From: Alphaproteobacteria bacterium
GTDB taxonomy: Bacteria > Pseudomonadota > Alphaproteobacteria > Bin95
Direction of reading: 5' to 3'
Assembly (NCBI GenBank): GCA_022825195.1
Contig: JAJDYL010000006.1
Location: 1-42,934, forward strand
DNA: 42,934 bases
Of this stretch, positions 9,060 through 17,580 are shown one piece after another. A program made the position numbers and the translations under genes. The notes below the pieces were generated by a model. The model did not search any database and was not told the DNA's origin. It saw only the letters and a list, made by a program, of their open reading frames with translations. The first letter of the stretch is position 1. Each line of letters begins with the position of its first letter.

Positions 9060-9749
9060 ATGAAGCACCTTCTCGCCCGAACGATCGCCCCGCTCCTCCT
9101 GGCCGCAAGCCTGTGGGCAGCGCCCGCGGCCGGGTCGACCGACGAGACGGAAGCGCTCGAGCTCGTGGACAAGGCCCGTATTGCGGTGCAGCGACTCGCC
9201 CGCGATTCCGATGTCGGGCAGAGCCTGCGCAACCTTCTCGGCGAGGTAAAGGCGGTGCTCATCTTCCCGACGCTCATAAAGGGCGCGTTCCTGCTGGGCG
9301 GAGAAGGCGGCAGCGGCGTTTTGCTGGTCCGCAGCCAGAAGGGGGAATGGAGCTACCCGGCCTTCTACACCCTGGCCTCGATCAGTTTCGGTCTGCAGTT
9401 CGGCGGCCAGACCGCCGAGGCAATGCTGCTGCTGCGCACGAACGGCGCCGTCGAAGCCGTGCTCGAGGACCAGATGACGCTCGGCGCCGACGCCTCCGTC
9501 GCCGCCGGGCCCGTCGGCGCGGGCGTCGAAGGCGCAACGACCAGCAATATCGGGGCCGATATCCTGTCTTTCTCGACGAACCAGGGCTTCTACGCGGGCG
9601 CATCGCTGGAAGGCGCGGTGATCGCCCGGCGCCAGGACTGGAACCGGGCTTTCTACGGCGCCGGCGCCACGCCCCACACGATTGTCTTCGACCGCGCCCA
9701 CGCCAATCCCGCAGCCGATGCGCTGCGCGAGGCGTTGAACCGCTTCTAG
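9060..9749 (+). CDS. Exported SYLF/Ysc84-domain protein
   Basis: This 229-residue protein has a Sec signal peptide (about residues 1-25, LLAASLWAAPAAG) and a SYLF (Ysc84) domain, recognisable from VKAVLIFPTLIKGAFLLGGEGGSGVLL, YPAFYTLASISFGLQFGGQ and GADASVAAGPVGAGVEG. SYLF proteins bind lipids, and bacterial members are periplasmic or outer-membrane-associated with poorly known roles. It lies 13 bases after cobO and 21 bases before cobQ on the same strand, so it should be co-transcribed with the cobalamin genes, although no SYLF protein is known to work in B12 synthesis. The insertion could be accidental or could point to a cell-envelope link such as corrinoid uptake. The function is unassigned. 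Confidence 0.88.
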   Translation: MKHLLARTIAPLLLAASLWAAPAAGSTDETEALELVDKARIAVQRLARDSDVGQSLRNLLGEVKAVLIFPTLIKGAFLLGGEGGSGVLLVRSQKGEWSYPAFYTLASISFGLQFGGQTAEAMLLLRTNGAVEAVLEDQMTLGADASVAAGPVGAGVEGATTSNIGADILSFSTNQGFYAGASLEGAVIARRQDWNRAFYGAGATPHTIVFDRAHANPAADALREALNRF

Positions 9750-9770
9750 GCGGCCGGAGCGCCGGCCCGG

Positions 9771-11201
9771 ATGACGGCCAGGGCCCTGATGGTTCAGGGG
9801 ACCGGCTCGGACACGGGCAAGTCGCTCATCGTGGCGGGCCTTTGCCGGGCCTGGTCGCGGCGCGGCCTTCGCGTCAGGCCGTTCAAGCCGCAGAACATGT
9901 CGAACAACGCCGCGGTCACCGCCGGGGGCGGCGAGATCGGGCGCGCCCAGGCGCTTCAGGCGCGCGCCGCCGGCGTCGCGCCGCATGTCGACATGAACCC
10001 GGTGCTGCTGAAGCCCGAGTCCGAGCTCGGCGCGCAGGTCGTGGTTGCGGGGCGGGCCGTCGGGCGGGCGGACGCGAAAGACTATGCGCGCCTGAAAGGC
10101 GGCCTGCTGGAAGGCGCGCTCGACGCCTTCGGCCGGCTTTCGGCAGATGCCGACCTCGTTCTGGTCGAGGGCGCCGGCAGCGCCTCGGAGATCAACCTGC
10201 GCGAAGGCGACATCGCCAATATGGGCTTCGCCGAGGCCGCCGGACTGCCGGTGGCGCTGGTCGCCGACATCGACCGGGGCGGCGTCATCGCCGCGATTGC
10301 CGGAACCCGCCATGTGCTGGCGCCGGCCGACGCGGCCCGCCTCCGCGGCTATATCGTCAACAAGTTCCGGGGCGACCCCGCCCTCTTCGATCCTGCGATT
10401 CCCGCGCTGGAGCGGCTTGCGGGGCTGCCCTGCCTCGGCGTGGTGCCCTGGTTCGAGGACGCCTGCAAGCTGCCGGCGGAGGACTCGATGGCGCTGGAAG
10501 CGGACCGCTCGCCGGCAGGGCCGCCGCGCGTTGCTGCGTTCCGCTATCCGCGCATTGCCAATTTCGACGACCTCGACCCCCTCGCCGGCGAAATCGGCGT
10601 CCGCTTCGTGCGCCCGGGCGAAGCGCTGCCTGCCGAGGTGGACCTCGCCGTGCTGCCCGGCAGCAAGAACACGCGCGCCGACCTCGCCTTCCTGCTGGAC
10701 CAGGGGTGGGACATCGACATCCGCGCCCATCTGCGCCGGGGCGGGCGCGTCCTGGGACTCTGCGGCGGCTTCCAGATGCTGGGCCGGCGCGTGTCGGACC
10801 CGGACGGTGTGGAAGGCCCGCCGGGATCGAGCGCCGGCCTCGGCCTGCTCGACATCGAGACCGTGCTGGAGGCGGAAAAACGCACCGTCCCGGTCCGGAC
10901 CGCCGACGGCCTCACCGGCTACGAAATCCATATGGGCCGCTCGTCCGGGCCCGGTCTCGCGCGCCCCTTCCTGCATCTCGACGGACGCCCGGAGGGCGCG
11001 GTCTCCGGGGACGGGCTCGTATTCGGCACCTACTGCCACGGGCTGTTCGCCAACGACGGATTCCGCGAGCGCTTCCTCGCGCGCATGGGCGCCGAGCGGC
11101 AGCGGGCCTGGGAGGCGGAGATCGAAGGCGTGCTGGACGGGCTTGCCGACCATCTGGAGGCGCATCTCGACCTCGAACGCCTGCTCGCGCTCGCCGCCTG
11201 A
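9771..11201 (+). CDS. cobQ: Cobyric acid synthase (glutamine-hydrolysing)
   Basis: CobQ amidates carboxylates b, d, e and g of adenosylcobyrinic acid a,c-diamide using glutamine and ATP, giving cobyric acid. The 476-residue protein starts with the ATP-binding fingerprint [12 protein letters not shown] (7-18). It continues with [13 protein letters not shown] (37-49) and ends in a class-I glutamine amidotransferase domain with nucleophile C331 in [10 protein letters not shown] and H423 in YCHGLFAND. The TGYEIHMGR stretch is also CobQ-specific. It is the last gene of the cob run and is followed by a palindromic repeat. Confidence 0.95.
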   Translation: MTARALMVQGTGSDTGKSLIVAGLCRAWSRRGLRVRPFKPQNMSNNAAVTAGGGEIGRAQALQARAAGVAPHVDMNPVLLKPESELGAQVVVAGRAVGRADAKDYARLKGGLLEGALDAFGRLSADADLVLVEGAGSASEINLREGDIANMGFAEAAGLPVALVADIDRGGVIAAIAGTRHVLAPADAARLRGYIVNKFRGDPALFDPAIPALERLAGLPCLGVVPWFEDACKLPAEDSMALEADRSPAGPPRVAAFRYPRIANFDDLDPLAGEIGVRFVRPGEALPAEVDLAVLPGSKNTRADLAFLLDQGWDIDIRAHLRRGGRVLGLCGGFQMLGRRVSDPDGVEGPPGSSAGLGLLDIETVLEAEKRTVPVRTADGLTGYEIHMGRSSGPGLARPFLHLDGRPEGAVSGDGLVFGTYCHGLFANDGFRERFLARMGAERQRAWEAEIEGVLDGLADHLEAHLDLERLLALAA

Positions 11202-11247
11202 TACCAGCGGTTATTGATTGGAACCCATGGCGGAGCTACCCCCCGCC

Positions 11248-11275
11248 GTCGCCCCGGCCCCCGAGCCGGGGTGAC
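11248..11275. repeat. Palindromic GC-rich repeat downstream of cobQ
   Basis: The sequence reads gtcgccccggcc, then cccgag, then ccggggtgac. It can fold into a hairpin with arms CCCCGGC and GCCGGGG. The same core is found at both ends of the element at 39128-39279, and the shared part extends over cggggtgacggtt. It could act as a transcript end after cobQ, but no run of Ts follows it. It looks like a short form of a dispersed intergenic repeat. Confidence 0.6.
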
Positions 11276-11292
11276 GGTTTCGGCGTCCGGAC

Positions 11293-11736
11293 ATGACGGA
11301 GGAACCGGGCAGCGCGCTGACGGAGTCCCGGCGGGGCCGGGCGGTCGGCGCGGAACTGCGGGGCCGGGCGGTGGCAGCGGTGCTGGAGGAGGGCATGAGC
11401 GGCCGGGCGGCGGCGGCGCGGTTCGGGCTGGCGGCGACGAGCGTCCGCTGCTGGGTGAAGCGTTTTCGCGAGCGCGGGCATGTGCGGGCGGACGCGCGGG
11501 GCGGAGCCCCCTCGCCGGTGGAGGCGGAGCGCGAGCGGATCGTCCGTCTGCTGGAAGCGCGCCCGGAGATGTCCAGCCTGGCGCTGAGCGAGGCGCTGGC
11601 CGCCGAGGGAGTGCGGCTCACCGAGTCGACCCTGCGCAGATTCCTTGCGCGCCACCGCATGGAGCGCCGCCGCCGCCTCGCCGTCCGCCGCCGGCGGAAG
11701 CGGTGGAAGGCCCCCGCGTCCCCCCGTTCCGGGTAG
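11293..11736 (+). CDS. Stand-alone HTH protein resembling the N-terminal half of IS630 transposases
   Basis: This 147-residue, very basic protein has a helix-turn-helix at about residues 18-55 (RAVAAVLEEGMSGRAAAARFGL then SVRCWVKRFRERG). A G-rich linker, RADARGGAPSP, leads to a second winged-helix-like part, RIVRLLEARPEMSSLALSEAL to LRRFLARHRM. This is the layout of the DNA-binding half of IS630-family transposases. The DDE catalytic half is missing: after residue 125 the protein ends in an Arg/Lys-rich tail and no second ORF follows. It is either a degraded IS630 element or a retained DNA-binding protein. No terminal repeats were found. Confidence 0.65.
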   Translation: MTEEPGSALTESRRGRAVGAELRGRAVAAVLEEGMSGRAAAARFGLAATSVRCWVKRFRERGHVRADARGGAPSPVEAERERIVRLLEARPEMSSLALSEALAAEGVRLTESTLRRFLARHRMERRRRLAVRRRRKRWKAPASPRSG

Positions 11737-11788
11737 CCGGCCCGATCCGCCGCCCTGCTGAACGGACAGCAATCCCCGCCCGGCGGCG

Positions 11789-13270
11789 TTACGCCGGCGG
11801 CGCCAGTCCGAGGTTGACGGTCACGCTCTTCGTCTGCGTGAAGCTGTCGAGCATGCCTTCCAGGGAGAACTCGCGGCCAATACCGCTTTCCTTGACGCCG
11901 CCGTAGGACTGGCCGAGCACCTGCCCCGCGCCCTGGTTGACCTGCACCCATCCCGCCTCGACCCGGTGCGCGGCGCACAACGCCTGGCCGATGTCGCGCG
12001 ACCACACAAAGGCGGCGAGCCCGTAATGGCTGCTGTTCGCCATCCGGATCGCGTCTTCGACGTTCTCCCAGCGGATGGCCACGAGCACCGGGCCGAAGAT
12101 TTCCTCGCGCGCAAGGCGCCAGTCGTTCGAGGCGTCCGCGAAGATCGTCGGCCGGGCGAAATATCCTTCGCTCAGCGGGCCGCTGTCCGGGGGCAGGCCG
12201 CCCATTGCGAGCCGCGCGTCGGACCGCTCCAGCCCTTCCTCCACATAATTGCAGACCTTCCTGAACTGCTTTTCGTTGATGATCGTGCCGATGTCGGTGG
12301 CCTCGTCGAGCGGGTCGCCGAGCCTGAGCTTCGCGGTGCGGTCGACGAGCCTGTCCAGGAACTCGTCGAAAATGCCCGCATGCAGGAAAAGCCGCGAACC
12401 CGCAGTGCAGGACTGGCTCTGCCTGGTGAAGCGCATCGAGTTGATGACGCCCTCCACCGCCCAGTCCTCGTTCGCGTCCGGGAACACGATGGAAGGGCTC
12501 TTGCCGCCGAGTTCCAGGGACACCGGCACCACACGCCGGGATGCCTGCTCCATGATGAGCTTGCCGACCTCGGTGGAGCCGGTGAAGGAAAGCTTGCGCA
12601 CGCCCGGATGGGCGGCCAGCGCGGCGCCGCAGTCCTCGCCATAGCCGGTCAGCACGTTGACCACCGAAGGCGGCAGGTGCTCCTGGCACAGGCCCGCCAG
12701 CATGAGCACGCCGAGCGGCGCGTCCTCCGCCGCCTTCAGCACGACGGTGTTTCCGGCGCAGAGCGCCGGCGCGATCTTGAGCGCCGCCAGCATGACCGGC
12801 GCGTTCCAGGGGATGATGGCGCCGACCACCCCGACCGGCTCGCGGCGCGAATAGCTCAGCACCTGCTCGCCCAGCGGAACGGTCTGGCCCTTGAGTTCGC
12901 TCGCCAGGCCGCCGAAGTAACGGAATATGTCCGCCGCCAGCCCGGCTTCCGCCCGCGCCTGGGTGCGGAGCGCGTTGCCGGTCTCGGTGGCGATGAGGCG
13001 CGCCAGCTCTTCCGTTTTCGCTTCGACCGATTCGGCGATCCGGAGCAGCATCCTCCCGCGCTCGCGCGGCGGCGCCTCGCGCCAGCTCTCGAACGCCCGC
13101 ACCGCCGCCTTCACCGCCCGGTCCACATCCTCGGCGCCGGCGCGCGGAACATGGGCGAAGATCCCCCGGTTCGCGGGGTTCTCCACGGCAAAGGTCTCGC
13201 CGGAGGCGCTGTCCACGCGCTCGCCGGCCAGCAGCATCCTGTGGGAATCGGTAACGACGGAATCCGGCAT
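11789..13270 (-). CDS. NAD(P)-dependent aldehyde dehydrogenase
   Basis: This 493-residue ALDH-superfamily enzyme oxidises an aldehyde to the acid. Catalytic residues are present: N157 in PWNAP, K179 in VVLKAAE, E254 in SLELGGKSP and nucleophile C288 in QSQSCTAGSR. The cofactor motif FTGSTEVGKLI is at about 229-239. The ATG at 13270 was chosen because the protein then starts a few residues before the conserved MLLAGERVDSASGETF. A GTG at 13309 would add 13 residues. It converges with the HTH gene and shares its strand with the DUF1489 gene upstream. The substrate is not predictable. Confidence 0.93.
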   Translation of the reverse strand: MPDSVVTDSHRMLLAGERVDSASGETFAVENPANRGIFAHVPRAGAEDVDRAVKAAVRAFESWREAPPRERGRMLLRIAESVEAKTEELARLIATETGNALRTQARAEAGLAADIFRYFGGLASELKGQTVPLGEQVLSYSRREPVGVVGAIIPWNAPVMLAALKIAPALCAGNTVVLKAAEDAPLGVLMLAGLCQEHLPPSVVNVLTGYGEDCGAALAAHPGVRKLSFTGSTEVGKLIMEQASRRVVPVSLELGGKSPSIVFPDANEDWAVEGVINSMRFTRQSQSCTAGSRLFLHAGIFDEFLDRLVDRTAKLRLGDPLDEATDIGTIINEKQFRKVCNYVEEGLERSDARLAMGGLPPDSGPLSEGYFARPTIFADASNDWRLAREEIFGPVLVAIRWENVEDAIRMANSSHYGLAAFVWSRDIGQALCAAHRVEAGWVQVNQGAGQVLGQSYGGVKESGIGREFSLEGMLDSFTQTKSVTVNLGLAPPA

Positions 13271-13344
13271 GGTCGGGGCGCCTCTGACTGGAGAGCGGGA
13301 AAATTGCACCGCAAAGGGCGGGCGATCAACCGTTCGGACCGCCG

Positions 13345-13803
13345 CTACAGCAGCCCGAGTTCGCCGAGTTCGGCGGCGAGGCGCGGGGGGAGCGCGTCGC
13401 CCTCGGCGGCGAAGTCCGCGGGGAGGTCCGGCGGCGCGTCCTCGCCGCGCAGGTAGCGCCAGCCCTGGAACGGCCGGTGGGCGCGCGGCACCACGCGGAC
13501 CAGCGCGTCGTCGAGCAGGATGGCGCAGCTCGGCCGCCCGCCCGCGCCCGGCGCCGGCTCGAAGGCGAGGATGCGCTGCCGGGCCTGCACGAAGCCCTTG
13601 ACGACCCAGTAGATCGACCCGCCGCCGTCCAGTATTTCGACGCCGCGGCGGGGCGTCATGCGGGTGATGTGCCTTGCGACGGCGCGGCCTTCCACGGCCT
13701 TCCAGTGGGCCCGGCGGCGCTCCTGCCAGTCCGCCAGCCCCTCGACGCTCTCGGTGCCGACCGACAGCTTGATGAGGTGCAGCCCGCTCTTGTCCGCGTC
13801 CAT
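13345..13803 (-). CDS. DUF1489 family protein
   Basis: This 152-residue protein matches the DUF1489 family, widespread in alphaproteobacteria and uncharacterised. The N-terminal GLHLIKLSVGTESVEGL is followed by HITRMTPRRGVEILDGGGSIYWVVKG, RQRIL, and the family end-block HRPFQGWRYLRGEDAPPDL. Its length is typical. The start is ATG 13803, since the longer frame to 13893 adds residues with no family similarity and overlaps the divergent MaoC gene. There is no signal peptide or membrane segment, so it is probably cytosolic. Confidence 0.88.
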   Translation of the reverse strand: MDADKSGLHLIKLSVGTESVEGLADWQERRRAHWKAVEGRAVARHITRMTPRRGVEILDGGGSIYWVVKGFVQARQRILAFEPAPGAGGRPSCAILLDDALVRVVPRAHRPFQGWRYLRGEDAPPDLPADFAAEGDALPPRLAAELGELGLL

Positions 13804-13852
13804 CGCCCCGCTATAGTCGCCCCATCGGCACCGAAGCAAGGAGAAGCGCCCC

Positions 13853-14344
13853 GTGTCGGACGAAAAGACCGTCACCTTCCCGGTCGAGGGCACGCATGTG
13901 ATGATGTTCGCCCGCTCGATCGGAGACTACAACCCCGCCTACCACGATCCGGGGGCCGGCGAGGGGAACCCGATGGGCGCGCAGGTGGCGCCGCCGACCT
14001 TCCCGCAGGCGGTGGCCCAGTTCGACCCCGACTACCCGCTGCGCATCAAGGACGGCGAGGCCTGGTTCGGCTCGGGCGGCACGCCGTCCGGCGTCGAGGG
14101 CACACCGGCGACATCCGGCGGGCTCCACGCCGAGCAGCATTTCGAATACACCCGCCCGGTCCGGCCGGGCGACGTGCTGACCGCGCGCTACAGCCAGGGC
14201 GAGACCTGGGAAAAGGAGAGCCGGCGCGCCGGCAAGCTCACCTTCACCGAGCGCCTTGTCGATTACTACGACCAGGACGGCAACCATGTCTGCCGGGCGC
14301 GCGGCGTCGGCGTGAGGACCGAACGGCCGGTCGATCAGGAATAA
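13853..14344 (+). CDS. MaoC-like hydratase, N-terminal-type subunit (FAS1-like dehydratase domain)
   Basis: This 163-residue hot-dog-fold protein starts at GTG 13853. It carries the motif FARSIGDYNPAYHDP (about 20-34), related to the hydratase-2 motif, then APPTFPQA and the overhang pattern RPVRPGDVL. Such proteins usually pair with a second MaoC-type subunit to hydrate enoyl-CoA or dehydrate 3-hydroxyacyl-CoA. The partner follows 14 bases downstream, so the two are probably one enzyme. The specific substrate is unknown; the TcuA-like flavoenzyme gene next to them suggests catabolism of a carboxylic acid. Confidence 0.85.
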   Translation: MSDEKTVTFPVEGTHVMMFARSIGDYNPAYHDPGAGEGNPMGAQVAPPTFPQAVAQFDPDYPLRIKDGEAWFGSGGTPSGVEGTPATSGGLHAEQHFEYTRPVRPGDVLTARYSQGETWEKESRRAGKLTFTERLVDYYDQDGNHVCRARGVGVRTERPVDQE

Positions 14345-14358
14345 GGGGGAAACGGTCG

Positions 14359-14775
14359 ATGAAAGCCAGTGAAATCTCGGTCGGCCAGACCTTCGAGAAG
14401 GTCGTGGTCGAGGACCTGAAGCGCACCCAGCTTGTCATGTATTCGGGCGCCAGCGGCGACTACAACCCGCTGCACACCGACGACCTCTACTGCAAGGAGG
14501 CCGCCGGCTATCCGGGCGTGTTCGCCCACGGCATGCTGACCATGGGCATGACCGGCACGCTCGTCACCGACCTGTTCGGGGCGGAGAACGTGCGCAAATA
14601 CGGCGTGCGCTTCACCAACCAGGTCTGGCCCGGCGACACGCTGACCGCCACCGCCACGGTGCAGGAAATCCGCGAGGAGGACGGCCAGGCCATAGCGGAG
14701 ATCGGCATCGAGACGAAGAACCAGGACGGCAAGACGGTCGTTCTGGGCTCCGCCACGGGCCTGCTGGAAGGCTGA
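14359..14775 (+). CDS. MaoC-like hydratase with full hydratase-2 motif
   Basis: This 138-residue hot-dog protein has the complete (R)-hydratase motif region YSGASGDYNPLHTD (about 34-47), containing the catalytic Asp/His pair, followed by FAHGMLTMGM. The ribosome site AAGGGGGAA precedes ATG 14359. With the gene just upstream it likely forms a heteromeric enoyl-CoA hydratase. The small size is right for a single hot-dog subunit. Substrate chain length cannot be read from the sequence. Confidence 0.88.
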   Translation: MKASEISVGQTFEKVVVEDLKRTQLVMYSGASGDYNPLHTDDLYCKEAAGYPGVFAHGMLTMGMTGTLVTDLFGAENVRKYGVRFTNQVWPGDTLTATATVQEIREEDGQAIAEIGIETKNQDGKTVVLGSATGLLEG

Positions 14776-14805
14776 CCGAAGCTCTGACCCAGGGGGACTG
14801 AAGCC

Positions 14806-16290
14806 ATGACGGCATGGGATGTCGCAGTCGTCGGCTGCGGCAACGCGGCGCTGTGCGCGGCGATTTCGGCGCGCGAGCAGGGCGCCCGGGTGGTGGTGCT
14901 GGAGAAGGCGCCGGAGGAGGAGCGGGGCGGCAATTCCTTCTTCACCGCCGGCGGCTTCCGCTTCGTCCATGACGGGCTGGAGGATGTCTGCACCGACGTG
15001 CTGACCGACCTCTCGGACGCGGAAAAGGCGCGCATCGAGCTGCCCACCCACGACCGGCAGTTCTTCTACGACACGCTGATGAAGGTCACGCGCCACCAGG
15101 CCGAGGAGGACCTCGCCTGGACCCTGATCGACGAGTCGCGCCCGGCCATGGCGTGGCTGCGGGAGAACGGCGTGCGCTTCGTGCCGATGTTCGGCCGCCA
15201 GTCCTACGAGGTGGACGGCAAGCAGGTGTTCTATGGCGGCGTGAATATCGAGGCCGTCGGCGGCGGGGCGGGGCTCGTCGATTTCCTGCTGCGGCGGGCC
15301 GCGGCGGTCGGCATCGAGATCCGCTACGAGACCGGCGCGACCGGCCTCGTCCAGGACGACGCCGGGCGCATTACCGGCCTCAGGCTGCGCACGCCGGAGG
15401 GCTACGAGGTGCTGGAGACCGGCTCGGTGGTGCTGGCCTGCGGCGGCTTCGAGGCCAACCCGGAGATGCGCGCGCGCTATCTGGGGCACGGCTGGGACCT
15501 CTGCCGGGTTCGCGGCACCCGCCACAATACCGGCGACGGCATCCGCATGGCGCTGGAGGCCGGCGCGCGTCCCCACGGCAACTGGTCCGGCTGCCACTCG
15601 GTCGGCTGGGACATTTCCGCCCCGCCCTATGGCGACCGCGCCGTCGGCGACAATTTCCAGAAGCACAGCTACCCGCTCGGCATCATGGTGAACCTCGACG
15701 GCGAACGCTTCGTGGATGAGGGCGAGGACTACCGCAACCTCACCTATGTGCGCTTCGGGCGCGCCATCATGGAGCAGCCGCACCGCTGGTGCGCGCAGAT
15801 CTTCGACGCGAAGACCGTCCACATGCTGCGCGACGAATACCGCATCCGCGAGGTCACGAAGGTGGAGGCGGACTCGATCGAGGAGCTTGCGGCCGGGCTG
15901 GAGGTGGACCCGGCGGCGCTGGCGAAGACGGTCCGCGACTACAACGCCGCCTGCCGGTCCTCGAACGCGTACAACCCCGCCGTGCTGGACGGGGTCTCGA
16001 CCGAGGGGCTGAGCCCGGACAAGACCAACTGGGCGCTGCCCCTCGACAGCCCGCCCTATGCCGCCTTCGTCACCACCACCGGCATCACCTTCACCTTCGG
16101 GGGCCTGCAGGTCGACAGTGAGAACCGCGTCCAGGACCTTTCCGGGCGTCCCATGGACGGGCTTTACGCCGCGGGCGAGCTGGTGGGCGGCCTGTTCTTC
16201 GAGAACTATCCGGGCGGCTCCGGCCTCATGTCCGGCAGCGTGTTCGGCCGCCGCGCCGGCCGCTTCGCCGCAGCCTACGCCTGCGGGTAG
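14806..16290 (+). CDS. FAD-dependent dehydrogenase, TcuA-like (fumarate reductase flavoprotein family)
   Basis: This 494-residue flavoprotein has an N-terminal FAD-binding motif (VAVVGCGNAALCAAISARE, residues 6-24) and the GGNSFFTAGGFRF block. It ends with GLYAAGELVGGLFFENYPGGSGLMSG, the typical C-terminal FAD site. The layout and the GGNS motif resemble TcuA, which oxidises tricarballylate to cis-aconitate, but many proteins so named act on other 2,3-saturated acids. A TcuB partner or citrate-type transporter is not adjacent; two MaoC-type hydratases are. I infer a flavin-dependent desaturation followed or preceded by hydration, with the substrate unknown. Confidence 0.85.
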   Translation: MTAWDVAVVGCGNAALCAAISAREQGARVVVLEKAPEEERGGNSFFTAGGFRFVHDGLEDVCTDVLTDLSDAEKARIELPTHDRQFFYDTLMKVTRHQAEEDLAWTLIDESRPAMAWLRENGVRFVPMFGRQSYEVDGKQVFYGGVNIEAVGGGAGLVDFLLRRAAAVGIEIRYETGATGLVQDDAGRITGLRLRTPEGYEVLETGSVVLACGGFEANPEMRARYLGHGWDLCRVRGTRHNTGDGIRMALEAGARPHGNWSGCHSVGWDISAPPYGDRAVGDNFQKHSYPLGIMVNLDGERFVDEGEDYRNLTYVRFGRAIMEQPHRWCAQIFDAKTVHMLRDEYRIREVTKVEADSIEELAAGLEVDPAALAKTVRDYNAACRSSNAYNPAVLDGVSTEGLSPDKTNWALPLDSPPYAAFVTTTGITFTFGGLQVDSENRVQDLSGRPMDGLYAAGELVGGLFFENYPGGSGLMSGSVFGRRAGRFAAAYACG

Positions 16291-16331
16291 GTTGACGCTG
16301 CGGCCGGGGGCGAACGCCAGGGAGACAGGAT

Positions 16332-17573
16332 ATGCTCAAGCGCGCAATCCCCCTTCTCGCAGCGGCGGTTTGCGCCCTGCCCGCCTGCGTCCAGACCGCC
16401 GGGACCGTAAGTCCCGAGCTGGCGACGGCGGACCCTGCCTCGATCCGCATTCCCGGATATTTCTACGGCGACCGGATCGGCGCTTGCGACACGTCCCGGC
16501 AGGGACTGGAGATGACGCTTGAGGACGATTTCGTCGAAGGCAAGATCGCGGAGGTCATCGGCTATGACTGGGACGCGGACCACCACAAGCGCAGCGATTC
16601 GCTGACCGTTCGCCACGAGGCTATTTCCTACCCGGCCCGATATCTGTTTGCGGCGACGCACACGGCGGTGAAAACCGGCGACCCCGACCAGATCCGCAAG
16701 GCCGTATCGCTCGTGGTGCGGATCGCGCAGGCGGAGACCATTCTCGACACGATGACGGTGGAAGAAGCCCGCAGGGCCGGCGGTCGCTGCTACGCCGGAA
16801 AGGGCGTGACATCCGCCGCCTGTCACGTCCACGCGCCCCAATTCGCGGCCGACTTCGGCAGCAGCTACCTTGTGTCCGCCATCTTCCTCAGACCGGAAAT
16901 GAGCGAGTCGCAGCGCGATACCGTAAACAGATACGCTCAGCGGCTGTATCGGCGCTATATCCAGCCGTGGGCGGCCGGGGCCCGAAGGAACGCCTACGGT
17001 TTCAACCAGTACGCCAATGGAGGCATCGGCGAGCTGGCCTACGCCGCCTGGACCGGAAACAAGGAGCTTGCCGCCCTGACCTTCAACCGAATGTTTCAGG
17101 ACATCGACAACAAATTCTTCGCAGACGGTTATATCGACAACAACTCGTTCCGCGGTGTCAGGGGGTTCTGGTACCATACTTACGGCGTCAATTCGGCATT
17201 GGCCGTGATCGGTCTTGCCGAAGCATGGCATGTGCGGGTTCCCGGGAAGGTTCGCGACAAGGTCGTTGCCGCAACGCGGGCGATCAATGTCGGCGTTCGC
17301 GACCTGAAGAAATTCGGGTCCCGGAGCTTTTCGGGCTATCGCGGCAACGCCTCCACCGATCCGAAGGACGCCCGTCCCCACATCCACCAGGCGGCTATCG
17401 CCATCGACGCCATGGCCCGGCGATACGCGCATGTCACCCTGGAGCGGGACGCGACTTACCTGCGCAAGCGCGAGACGGAAGGACCGTCGGATTTCACGGT
17501 GGGATTCCATCCCGGATGCATGGTCGAGCAAGAGGCGCCGCGCGCCTCCCGGGACAGGCTGGCAAGCGGGTAG
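16332..17573 (+). CDS. Putative lipoprotein with an alginate-lyase-like (PL5-type) alpha/alpha fold
   Basis: This 413-residue protein starts with a lipoprotein-like signal ending LPAC (C19), so it is likely anchored in the envelope. The body is helical. The stretch RGFWYHTYGVNSALAVIGLAEA (from about R277) closely resembles the RAxxYHNYAL block of alginate lyase AlgL and keeps the Arg/Tyr spacing (R277, Y284) of its catalytic pair. The other AlgL site, NNHxYW, appears here as NQYANGG (225-231), so the catalytic His seems to be absent. The function is therefore uncertain: a lyase acting on another polyuronate or a non-catalytic glycan-binding relative. The ribosome site is AGGGAGA before ATG 16332. 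Confidence 0.65.
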   Translation: MLKRAIPLLAAAVCALPACVQTAGTVSPELATADPASIRIPGYFYGDRIGACDTSRQGLEMTLEDDFVEGKIAEVIGYDWDADHHKRSDSLTVRHEAISYPARYLFAATHTAVKTGDPDQIRKAVSLVVRIAQAETILDTMTVEEARRAGGRCYAGKGVTSAACHVHAPQFAADFGSSYLVSAIFLRPEMSESQRDTVNRYAQRLYRRYIQPWAAGARRNAYGFNQYANGGIGELAYAAWTGNKELAALTFNRMFQDIDNKFFADGYIDNNSFRGVRGFWYHTYGVNSALAVIGLAEAWHVRVPGKVRDKVVAATRAINVGVRDLKKFGSRSFSGYRGNASTDPKDARPHIHQAAIAIDAMARRYAHVTLERDATYLRKRETEGPSDFTVGFHPGCMVEQEAPRASRDRLASG

Positions 17574-17580
17574 CTGGCGC

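Noticed and set aside
9113..11296. Plus-strand frame of 727 codons across the SYLF and cobQ genes
   Set aside because: It is the shifted frame of two real genes and is dominated by Arg, Gly and Ala. CobQ and SYLF signatures lie in the other frames.
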